From contig CM042548.1 in the NCBI GenBank assembly GCA_023630585.1, forward strand, positions 10,037,027 to 10,101,026: a stretch of 64,000 nucleotides of DNA, in the 5' to 3' direction. Shown piece after piece: positions 30,170-41,300 of this stretch. The notes below the pieces were generated by a model. It had not been told where the DNA came from. It saw nothing but the letters and a program-made list of their open reading frames with translations, and ran no database searches. Both the position numbers and the translations under genes were made by a program. Source of the DNA: Cranoglanis bouderius. Lineage: Eukaryota; Chordata; Actinopteri; Siluriformes; Cranoglanididae. The stretch's first letter is position 1. Each line of letters begins with the position of its first letter.

Positions 30170-32950
30170 CTAATCTGAAAATGTTTTGTTTTCTGTATGT
30201 GGTTATTATGAATATTTTTTTTCTAGGTGATATTTTCCTTTTCTCCTATTTTTAAATGGTGCATAGAGAACAAAAAGCTGCTCACTTCTTAGGGGAGATA
30301 TCACTGAAACGCTACAACTGAAGAGTATTTAAAGTATATGTATTTCAAATCTCTTTTTTTTGTCCACTTAACAGACACATTCGTAATACTGCAAAATGAC
30401 CATCATAAGATTGCATCTGCCAGTTCACTCACTAAACATAGTACTCATGTCCCACTCGTTCGTTAATTTTTAAAAATCTCTTTTTAGTATTTCAGAGCCA
30501 AGAACTGCCACACAGCTATCTACATGTAAAGCAATGCAAAAAAAAAAAACCATCCATTTATGTTCCAACGGTGAATTATTTAGCTTTTTTTTTTTTTCTT
30601 GATAATTTATTTACCCTTTATTTGAAACCTCTCAGAGGAGCTGTATGTTTAAAACCTGTAGTGTGTGCAGGAAGAAGTACTCGCAGTGGTCTTTGGTGTT
30701 GTCTGTATTGTGTAACTGTGAGAAGCGTGTTCTCAGACTGTGGGAGCAGAAGGAGCTGCAGTAGTGTTCAGGCTGAGACACGTCTCACTACGTGTTCCAG
30801 TTATGGAGAAGATGCACTGAACGGGGTCAGATACAGATTTAGAGGTTCTTGTTAAGAACCCTGTTGGCCTTATGATTTTTTTTTTTTTTTTTTGAACATT
30901 TGAATGAAAAGAACATGGACAATTTTGTTCAGATAAAGATGGCTTTCCTCTTCTTTTAACATAAATGATAATTATTTAGAGGAATGCTGAGTAGAGTTAA
31001 AAAGTAATCAAGAGGTTATTAAGAGGCCTTTATTTAACAAAGGGACTTAAGGAACTCATAATTACAGGGTCAAGTGTTTTAATCGTGACTTCCTATTATT
31101 CTTTCTTACCAAATAGGATTTCACAACCGAGTTAGTCACCCCTATATGAAATGCTTGATTTTATTTATTTGTTCCTTTTCCTTTTGATTGTACGCTTTCC
31201 ACTGAACACTGTTTACTTAAATTTGCTTATTCACTTTTTAGTACAGAAATATTCTCTGAAATTTGTTACTGCCTTTCTCCCCTCTTGAATTATGCTGTGA
31301 ACTTTACACATTTTTTTAAATACCAAAGTAATTGGTTTTTTTTATGGTTCTGTAACCAATAATGTAGCAGTTCACCACTCCAACACAGTGTTTTATTAAA
31401 TGATCAGTTTTGTCCATACCAAATGTCTAGCAACTACTTTTGCAAAATGGAAATTTTGCGGAGCTTGGTTGAATGTTGTTGTTTGGTTAAACATCAAAAC
31501 CCTGTTATTTTCTTTTTTTCTTCTTTTTTTGTTGTTTTAAACATCAAGCAGTTGGGAGCATAGCTTGGCACAACACTGCTGCTCTGCAGGCTACAGTGTA
31601 GCTGTGAAAGATTACAAGGAGGGGAAAAAGTTTTTGTTGTCAGTTGGTGGGTGCTGCTACTTTTTTCTACTTACTTTGGATGACATGCTAATTTTTACCG
31701 ACGTACCATTCTTCAGCTGAAATATTCATGCAGTCTACTGTAGCTACTATGAGTACAAGTTGAGTTTGTCAGACATTTTGTTTGGTGCCTGTTTCCCATA
31801 TAATGTTTAAACAGAATCAAATATGGCACTGAGGGCATATGGGCATATGCATGTTTCCAAGAGATTCAGTGTTTTCAAAATCACTTTGCGGTCAAAGAAG
31901 CAATTGTTAATTGATTGCATAACCAATCTCACCCACACTTTATAGTATAACAGGTTGTGAAGTGTTCTCCACCCATGCTCACACTTTGCATTGGGTATTA
32001 ACTAAGACCAACTCCATGCATATTACCAATGCATCTTTAGTGTCCTGCTGCTAAATCAGGTAACAGGACACTATTGTACATGAAAGTGGTGTTTATTTTG
32101 CTGAAGGCATCTTTACCCTCTTATAAAACAAATTATGTTTGATATATTTACATATTCTGAGAAGAGTAATGGTGATGAGAAATGGTTCATATAAATGTTA
32201 AATGGCTTTTTAAAATAGTTTTTATAAATGACCCTATTTGAGTGGGGAACACAGCAATTTGCTGAGCTCAAAACATTCCAAAATAAACCCAGAAAAACTA
32301 AACATATTAAGTTTCTACCTGTTTTAGCTCTCTGATTTAGTGTCGTTTCCTGAAATGCAGCCCCTTTTTAATAGTTGAAATAGACTTGATGTGTATATAT
32401 ATATTTATATTTTTTAATAAAGGAAATACAGAATTCGCTCCATTTCTCCTGGTATATAATTACAACTGTTTTGGCTGTCATTTTTAAGAGGAGTTTTCCG
32501 TGGGTCACAAGTATAAAATGTTTTCAGCAAGCATTTGATTTAATCAGAAATATTCTAGTATAGAATTGGACCTTTTTATTAAAAGATTTCACTGAGCAAA
32601 AAGTAGGAATGCTGACCTGACTAATAAATAAGGATCTAATTTGGTCTTCGATCCACAGTCCTACTTGGAGATGCTTTGTGTTTGTGGTCCGGGATCCCAA
32701 ACCCATTCTTACCATTTAATGGTGGTCTGTGTGTGTGCACGCTGTGATGCTTTTTGGAAACTCGGCTCTGAATGTTGTGCTACGGTCTGTCAGAGCTTAG
32801 TCGAGTAGTGTTTTCCCCTATGTATTAATGAACTGAAAATTATGTTGGGTTTTCCATTTAAAATGATGTTTTATCTAAAAGAAACCATTCCTGTTTAATG
32901 GTCCTTGACGTGTCAAGATGTTATAACAAATAAAGAGTGCAAATATATAT
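30170..32950 (+). other. dyrk1a: dyrk1a 3' UTR (probable)
   Basis: About 2.2-2.8 kb of AT-rich, U-rich sequence after the stop with no repeat insertions, in contrast to its surroundings, which suggests constraint. Candidate poly(A) signals AATAAA are at 32416-32421 and 32929-32934. Mammalian DYRK1A also has a long 3' UTR. The end point is not proven. Confidence 0.6.
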
Positions 32951-33838
32951 ACTCACTGCCACTTTTTTTTTTTTTTTTTTTTAGGAAAATCTTTACACCT
33001 GCCCTTTCATGCAATTATCCAATCAGCAAATCATGTGGCAGAAGTGCAGTGCATAAAGTCATGCACATACGAGTCATGAGCTTTAGTTAATGTTCACATC
33101 AAACATGAGAATGGGGGGGAAATGTGATATGATGTGATGTAATGAGGGGAAGGAAATCAGTAACTGACCATAGTATGGTTGTTTGGATAGAGCATTTCCA
33201 AAACTCTGAATGGCGTGAATAATAACAATAATCCAGTGAACAGCATTTCTGGTTGGAGCTGACAGGAAGGCTACAGTAACTCAAATAACCACTCTTTTCC
33301 AAGCTTAGTACAACTGAACAGTTGTAGTAAGGACAGAACTCTCAACCTTCTGAGCAGTGTTAATGAGTTAATGTCTTAACCACTGCCCTCTTGTAGCTCG
33401 ACTGCCTCAAAGTTCGGTGTTCGGTATGCTTTTCTGCTCACCACGCTTGTACAGAGTGGTATTTAAGTTACTGTAGCCTTTCTTAAACTGTCAGCTGGCC
33501 ATTCTCCTCTGATCTCTCTCATTAACAATGCATTTCTGCCTGCAGAAGTACCACTTGCTGGATGTTTGTTTTTCACACCATTCTGTGTAAACCGCAGAGA
33601 CTATTGTTTATGAAACTCCCAGGAGATCAGCAGTGTCTATAATACTCTAAAGAGCTCATCCGGCACCAACAACTGTGCCATGGTCAATGTCACTGAAATC
33701 ACATTTTCTCCCCATACTGATCTGAACATGAACTGAAGCTCTTGACCTGTATCTGCATGATTTTATGCCTTGTGCTGCTGCCATATGATTGGCTATGAGC
33801 AGGTGTACAGGTGTTCCTAATAAGATGGCGGTGAGTAT
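32949..33838 (-). mobile_element. Deleted Tc1-like element
   Basis: The left end TATACTCACTGCCA... and the right end (GTGTTCCTAATAAGATGGCGGTGAGTATA) are inverted copies. The inner parts CAGATCATG-like 32998-33110 and 33600-33780 match the element at 5545-6740 in its terminal regions, while the coding centre is missing. A minus-strand SINE fragment sits inside at about 33335-33400. Confidence 0.6.
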
Positions 33839-33894
33839 AACAGTTATAGATCATTTAACAGGAAATTGACTCATTTCAACTTGTAAGCCACGTA

Positions 33895-34610
33895 CACTAT
33901 ACGGCCAAAGGTATGCAGACACATGACCATCACACCCATATGTGGTTCTTCCCTAAACTGTTGCCACAAAGTTGGATGCACACAATTGTAAAGGATGCCT
34001 TTGTATGCTGTAGCATTACAATGTACATTTACAGCATTTGGCAGACACCCTTATCCAGAGCAACTTACATGTATCTTTTTTATATATAATTGAGCAGTTG
34101 AGAGGGTTCAGGGCCTTGCTCAAGGGCCCAACAGTGGCAGCGCTGGTATTTGAACTCAAAACCTTCCCCTCAGTAGCCCAATATCTTAATCACTGAGCTA
34201 TCACTGCTTACTGTGTCCCTTCACTGGAACTAAGAGGCCCAACCTGTTCCAGCATCACAGTGCTCCTGTGCACAAAGCGAGCACCATAGTTTGCCAAGGT
34301 TGGTGTGGAAGGACTCAAGTGTCCTGCACAGAGCCCTGACCTCAACTCCACTGAACACCTTTGGGATGAACTGGAACGCTGACTGTGCACCACGACTTCT
34401 CACCCAACATTAGTGCCTGATCTCACTAATGCTCTTAGAGCTGAATGAGCACAAATCCCCACAGCCACGCTCCAAAATCTAGTGGAAAGCCTTCCCAGAA
34501 GAATGGAGGCTATTACAACAGCAAAGCAGGGAATAAATCTGAAACGGGATGTTCAACAAGCACATATGGGTGTGATGGTCAGGTGTCCACAAACATTTGG
34601 CCATACAATG
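33895..34610 (+). mobile_element. Tc1-like remnant ('ACTATATGGCC' family) holding a SINE
   Basis: Starts CACTATACGGCCAAAG after TA and ends near CATTTGGCCATACAATG. The transposase-tail readings 'PVPA...VHKAS' and 'DLNSTEHLWDELER' are visible between 34240 and 34385. It is interrupted by a minus-strand SINE at 34021-34207. Confidence 0.7.
34021..34207 (-). mobile_element. tRNA-derived SINE nested in a Tc1 remnant
   Basis: Reverse complement of the family at 20901: tail motif (GCATTTGGCAGACACCC...CCAGAGCAAC), GCCTTGCTCAAGGGCCC body and tRNA-like head toward 34200. It splits the family sequence that continues with CCCTTCACTGGAACTAAG at 34217. Confidence 0.75.
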
Positions 34611-34687
34611 CATGAAAAACAATTGAAATGCGTCGTAGGCGTTCTATGAAGATATTTATGAAAACATACGGGGCTGTTGTAGCACGC

Positions 34688-34759
34688 GGCTCGTTGGTCT
34701 AGGGGTATGATTCTCGCTTCGGGTGCGAGAGGTCCCGGGTTCAAATCCCGGACGAGCCC
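34688..34759 (+). tRNA. tRNA-Pro (anticodon CGG)
   Basis: 72 nt that fold as a complete cloverleaf: acceptor GGCTCGT/ACGAGCC, D arm with TGGTCTAGGGGTA, anticodon stem CTCGC/GCGAG around loop TTCGGGT (anticodon CGG at 34720-34722), and T arm TCCCGGGTTCAAATCCCGGA. Boxes A and B are canonical and a T4 pol III terminator follows at 34766-34769. It decodes CCG as proline. There is no CCA in the DNA, as usual in eukaryotes. It lies 526 bp upstream of the thap12 start. Confidence 0.96.
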
Positions 34760-34765
34760 ATTGTA

Positions 34766-34785
34766 TTTTAGAGTTTTTTTTTTTT
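34766..34785 (+). terminator. Pol III terminator of tRNA-Pro
   Basis: T4 at 34766-34769, six bases after the tRNA, backed up by a run of 12 T from 34774. Confidence 0.8.
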
Positions 34786-35092
34786 AAATAAACAGGAGAA
34801 CAATTTAAGCATTAAGCTATATGTTTTGTTATAATGATACAGCTCGGTAGTGAATTAAAATTACATTGCAGTTATTTTGTAGCGCAAATGCTATGATTCA
34901 ACATCAACACCAGTTACCTTGTAATACTGTGTAATACCTAATACAATATAAAGTAGGAAAATCTGAGCAGCGTTTTCATTTATAATACATAGAGGTGTTT
35001 CTTTCTATGGATCCTATAAACTCCAATCATATTACTTGTTTCTTTGATTTCTGACTCATATTTAACATACATTTCTCGTGACAGAAACTGTA

Positions 35093-35127
35093 GCATTATG
35101 GGACGTGTGTCGAAATGCATTCTGGGA
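35093..35127 (+). promoter_or_regulatory. thap12: Two ZNF143/THAP11-type motifs upstream of thap12
   Basis: GCATTATGGGA (35093-35103) and GCATTCTGGGA (35117-35127) are reverse complements of the CCCANAATGC core used by ZNF143/STAF with THAP11-HCF1 at housekeeping promoters. They lie about 160-195 bp before the ATG, where a TATA-less core promoter is expected. No TATA box is evident. The function is inferred from motif and position. Confidence 0.6.
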
Positions 35128-35285
35128 CAGCAGTTCCGTGCTTTGTTAGATGTTTAGCTAGCTAGCTGTGTAGTAGCTGTATACTCATTTAGTGGGAAAA
35201 TACAACATTGTTCATTTTTAATACACCTAAAAAAAATGTGTGGACTGTAAACAGTAACAGTTTGTTTATACTAGTTTCATAAACA

Positions 35286-35374
35286 ATGCCAAATTTTTGC
35301 GCGGCTCCAAACTGCACCCGGAAAAGCACTCAGTCTGATCTGGCTTTCTTCAGGTTTCCAAGAGATCCTGAGAG
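35286..35374 (+). CDS. thap12: thap12 exon 1
   Basis: MPNFCAAPNCTRKSTQSDLA...RDPE plus two bases of an Arg codon; donor GTGAGT. It carries the first two zinc ligands. Confidence 0.96.
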
Positions 35375-38300
35375 GTGAGTGTGTTTGTTGTTAGCAAACT
35401 AACACGTTTAAAACAACAAACCTAATGCCAACGTGCTAATAAGAAAACAAGTAAACGCTCCCTGTGGCCCCTTTCAACATCATTCATCAAGCTAGCAGGC
35501 ACAGGTAAGACAAAAAAACAAACAAACAAAAAAAAAAAAACCAAGTACGAGCTAGCTAGAGAAGCTAAACCTGGTTTGCATATTTGTTTTTCCACCTGTA
35601 ATCTGAAAACTTCACTTCCGGATCGCGCTCTCGTGCAGTCTCTTAATTGGCCTATGCTTTGTTTTGTGAATATTATCAGCCAATCATAGCACAGGAGGCG
35701 GGATCTGTGAGAATACGGGTGGATAGAATGTGTTTGCCCTGGTGGATTAAGCGGTTGTGTGATGAAATTGAGAAGCACCTATTTGAATTGGATGTAGTTG
35801 TGGCCCTGAGAGTGATTCTGGCTAGTTAGCAATTTCAGTTTCGTTTTATTTCTATAGCGCACAAAGCAGCTTTACTTTTACAAGTGTTTACTGTTCTGCT
35901 TATTTAATAGCACATCACTTTTACTCTACCATTGTCCACCACTGTATTCATTTACCTTATTACATTACAGCAACAGCTCATGTCTAAATATGTGTTTGTA
36001 CTGTTAATGTCTGAATCTGAGCCTCGTCACAAGCATTTCAACGCCCAGTTTATTTGTGCAAATGACAAATAAATGGCTCTTGACTCTTGAAATCCCTAAT
36101 GAGCAAGCCAGAGGCAGCAGTGGCAAAGACAAACTCCCTGAGACGACATGAGGAAGAAACCTTCAGAGAAACCAGACTCAAAATAGTCAAGTGTATTAAA
36201 AGGATCTTCTATTATGAGCATCATGATATCTGTCTTTATGATTTCTTGCTGCATAGAGGAAACCTAGAGCACACAATCTCCGGTCTCAGTTAACGTTTTA
36301 TTATGAAGGTACACTCATTGGCCATTTTATTTACACCTACCATATTCATTAGGTGGACTTTCTAAACAACGACTTACTGTCGCCTGTCTGTTTTTGTACA
36401 CAGTTTGTGACTCTCTTGACTTCATCAATATAGTGAGCCCCACTGAGCAGATGGCCAAACATTTGTGGACACCTGACCTTCGCACCCATATGTGGGCCTT
36501 CCCAAAAGTGCCACAAATTTGGAAGCACATAGTTGTATAGAATGTTTTTGTATTCTGTAGTATTACAATTTCCCTTCAGTGGAACTAAGAGGCCCAAACC
36601 TATTCCAGCATGACAGTGCCTCTGTGCACAAAGCGAGCCCCATGAAGACAGGGTTTGCCAAGATTGGAGTGGAAGAACTCGAGTGGTCTACACAGAGCCC
36701 TGATCTCAACTCCACTGAACACCTTTGGGATGAATTGAAAATGCCAACTGTGCACCAGGCCTCCTCAACCGAGATCAGTACCTGATCTCACTAATGCTCT
36801 TGTGGCTGAATGAACACAAATCTCCACAGCCACGCTCCAAAATATAGTGGAAAGCCTTCCCAGAACAGTGGCGGTTATTATAACAGCAAAGGGGGACTAA
36901 ATCTGGAATGAGATGTTCAACAAGCACATATGAGTGTGACGGTCAGGTGTCCACACACTGTTGGTGATGTATTTGGGTGGTGGAACATTCTGAGCACCAT
37001 CGGTGTGTATGGCTGGTAAGACTGGATCAGCCCTGTACTGTGTAGGCTTACTCACCACTCTATTAAACACACTTACCTTGTTGGTTCAGCTAGTAGGTAT
37101 ACAGTGAGATAACAACTGTTTATTTAACTTTTCACACAAACACCGTATTGTTCACCCTCAAAGCCGACCATCAGCGTCAGTTTCCGATCATATTTTTGGT
37201 TGGTAGACTTTTTCTTCAACTCATCAGCAGCAACACTGTGGAACCTGTGAACCCATTGCAAGACACCACCATGTCACTGCTGTTCTGAGAGTAGTCCGGT
37301 ACCCAAATATCACCTCAGTGGTGGTCCTGTGGTGAACGCTTTTCAATGAAGGACATGGTAGACGGGTGCTAATATATTGTGCGTAGCAGCAGATGGGCTT
37401 TAGAGTGCTTTCACAAAAAAAAACGTTTGCTAGGTTTATATGTACTTGTAAAAATTGTTCTAGTCATTGGTCAGAAGTATGGCAGTGGCTAAACTGCTCA
37501 GTTTAGCAGCTCCGATTTACAAAAAGTGCTGCATGAATCCCAAAATCTTTGCTTCACTTCCTGTAGTTGTGTCTGTTCTCACTAAACAGGGCTAAACAGT
37601 CACGTGAAAAAGGGTTGAGGGTTTTCTTGCATGTACTGTCTGTTTCAAATCCCCCTACTCTTCCCATTACAATGGGATTCAAATCCTGGCTTTGACTAGG
37701 CCATTCCATAACCCTCCATTTCTTCTTTTTGAGCCATTATTTGGTGGATTTGAATCTGAAATCAATCTGAGTATAACGCCTTTGTAATTTCTCGTCCTTG
37801 TGGACAGATGTAGGCTGTGGGTAGAGAACTGTCGCCGTGCAGACCTCGAAGAGAAAACTCCTGATCAGCTAAACAAACATTACAGACTATGTGCAAAACA
37901 CTTTGAGCCAGCAATGATTTGTAAAACGGTGAGTGTGGTTATTTGACTTAATTACTTATGTCTTACTACTCTGTGATTTTTAGGACTGCCTCTGTGTGAC
38001 TTTAGGACTGCCTCTGTGTGACTTTAAGACTGAGTTTTTATAGTTTCAGGATTGACCTTTTATGATTTTTAGGACTGTGATGTTAAGACTGACTGTGTGA
38101 TTTTAGGACTGTAGGGCTGATTGTATGACTTAGGACTGACTTACTTTTGTGTGATTTTAAGACTCTGACCCTGACTGTGCGACTGACTCAGTGTGACTGC
38201 GATTGACTCTGTGTGACTGTAGGACTGACTGTCAGTCTGTCAGTGACTGCTGTTTGCATGCTTAGGAATTAACTGCCATGTTAATTGTTGATTGTTGTTG

Positions 38301-41300
38301 TTGGTCAATGTCTCATAGCTGAATTTTCTCTGTTAATACAGAGCCCTTACAGGACTGTTCTGAGAGATACTGCTATTCCTACCATTTTTGATTTAACCAG
38401 CCACCTCAGTAATCCACACAGCAGACACCGGAAACGCATCAAAATTTTGGTACACTACTCTTTTCAACTATTAATTAAACTTTTAATGAAGCAAGAGAAA
38501 GTTGAGTATACAGTAGCAGCCTAATGAAACATGCTTCTATAGTCTTCTATAATCTTTAACCTCTGTAATAAATAATACAAACACAAGGTGGGTTAATTAC
38601 AGTGCCCTCCACTAATATTGGCACCCTTGGTAAATATGAGCCAAGAAGGAAAATTTGTCTTTATTATTTAACCTTTTGATCTTTTGTTTAAAAAAATTCA
38701 CAAAAATACTCTGCTCTCATGGATATCAAACAATTGCAAACAAAACACAGGTTTATCCAAAAAAAAAAACTTTGTTAAATATAGGTGTGCAACAATTATT
38801 GGCACCCGTTTAGTCAATACTTTGTTCTACCTCCCTTTGCCAAGATAACAACTCTGTGCCTTCTCCTATAATGTCTGATGAGGTTGGAGAATACATGGCA
38901 AGGGATCTGAGACCATTCCTCCATACAGAATCTCTCCAGATCCTTCAAATTTCGAGGTCCACGCCGGTGGACTCTCCTCTTCAGTTCACCCCACAGGTTT
39001 TCTATTGGTTTCAAGTCAGAGGACTGGGATGGCCATGGTAGGACCTTGATTTTGTGGTCAGTAAACCATTTTTGTGTTGATTTTGATGTATGTTTTGGAT
39101 CATTGTCCTGCTGGAAGATCCAACCACGGCAAGTTGTGGTGATGTAGGTGACTTCGGATTATAGTTTTAGAGACTTTCTGACCCCAAGACGCAACTAACT
39201 TCTGCAATTCTCCAGCTGTGATCCTTGGAGATTTTTTGGCTACTCGAACCATCCTCTTCACAGTGCACTGAGACAATATAGACACACGTCCAATTCCAGG
39301 TTGATTCATAACATTTTCAGTTGACTGGAATTTCTTAATTATTGCCCTGATGGTGGAAATGGGCATTTTCAATGCTTGTGCTATTTTCTTATAGCCACTT
39401 CCCATTTTGTGAAGCTCAGCAACCTTTTGCCGCACATCACAGCTATATTCCTTGGTCTTACCCATTGATATGAATGACTAAAGGACTTGGCTTATGTGTT
39501 ACCTCATATTTATACCTCCGTGAAACAGGAAGTCATGGTTGAACAATTTCCTGTTCCTAGTCACCCAGGTGTACTAAAAAAAAATTTTTAAATATCAATG
39601 GGAATATACTTCAAATATATTTTTCTCATATGAATTCATAGAGGTGCCAATAATTGTTGCACACCTATATTTAACAAAGTTTTTTTTTTGTTTGTTTGTT
39701 TGTTTTTTTTTTTGTTTTTTTTTTGATAAACCTGTGTTTTGTTTGCAATTGTTTGATGTCCATGAGAGCAGCATATTTGGTGAATTTGTTTTTAAACAAA
39801 AGATCAAAAGGTCAAACAATAAAGACACAACTGCCTTTGCTCATATTTATCAAGGGCGCCAATATTAGTGGAGGGCACTGTACATTATTCAGCAAAAATA
39901 TATATATATTTCTTTTATTTGTCTGTTGTGGAAAATTTAAGTCTACATTGGCATTATGAAGCACTCAATGATATCCCTATTTGTATGAAACGTGTTAGTA
40001 TATATATATATTTTTTATTATAATGCTCTTTTATCCTATTTAATTTATGTTTTTATGTTTGTAGACAGATGAAGAGGTAAGAAAAATCAAAGAGCGAAGA
40101 TGTGAGTATTCATTACATCTCTAAATATATCTGTTGGATGCCCGGATTAAAACATTTAATAAATAAAATTTTGTTTTGCCTTAATTGTTTTTTAGTGGAG
40201 TCTTCAATAGAACAGTTGCTCTCAAAAAAGGAAAAAACTGCTGGTGAGGATGACACAGAGGTTGATGATGTACCCCAGTTGACTGCTCATCAGAAAGAAC
40301 TAAGAGAGTTCTTAAAGTCTTTGTTTGAAGTGATTGTGTTAATAGGAAAACAAAACATCCCATCGAGTTACCAGTCAAAAGAAGAGCCATTTATCATGAG
40401 CACATTTCATGCTTTGCTGGAAAACCGCATTAATGCTGGCGATGAAGTCCTTAGAGCACGGTTTGAAGCAGCAGCTGTTAATGAGGAATTGTGGCCAGGA
40501 GCACAGCAGAAGCAACTGCTGGATATTTGTGAGAGATGCGTTCGCGATGAGCTTCTGCAGGAAGTACGAGAAAGCCGTTTCTTTTCGCTGGTGACTGGGG
40601 AGCTGGTGGAATTTCCAGAAGGTCAGCACATCCCAGTGTTCTTGCGTTTTGTTGACCAAAGCAACACTCTCAGGGAGGAGTTTGTAGAGTTCCTCTTGTT
40701 TGAAGGAGAGGAACAGTCTATGGCAGACAAATTGGAGTCTCATATCATGAAGGAATGGGATCTGAGCATGGAACACTGCAGAGGTCAAGCACACGCAGGT
40801 TCTGGTGTCTTTGGCAGTAAGATGAAAGCCATAGCCAACCAGCTGATGGGGAAATACCCAATGGCCATGAATACACCATGTGCAACCTATGCACTTAACG
40901 TACACCTAGCTAACAGCATTCCACTGACTGGTGTTCAAGTCGTGATGTCGGTTCTTAAAAAGACAGATGCCTTCTTTAAGTCTTCTCCACTTCTGCAGGC
41001 TGAACTTGACAGCGCCATCTCCATTCTCTCTCAGGGCAACATAGAGAAAGGAGACGATCTCAAAGAGAACTGTCGTGCCACCTGGACAGAGCTGCATAAT
41101 GTGTTTGAGATGGTTGTTGATTTGTTAGAGCCAATTCTGCTCTGCATGGACAGCATACATGACAACGAAGACTTGAAATGGAATGACCAATTCACCAGCG
41201 ATGCTTATGCCATCTCCGAGGCTTTGGCTGACTTTGAGTTTGTCGTTACTCTGGTCGTAATGAAGAACACTCTCTCATTCACAAGAGCCTTTGGTAAAAA

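Noticed and set aside
30571..30855. 94-codon open stretch downstream of dyrk1a
   Set aside because: Lies in the probable 3' UTR, has no family resemblance and starts in a homopolymer-rich stretch; treated as chance.
37971..38250. CRISPR-like array
   Set aside because: The units are adjacent tandem copies that decay, without spacers; this is a eukaryotic minisatellite.
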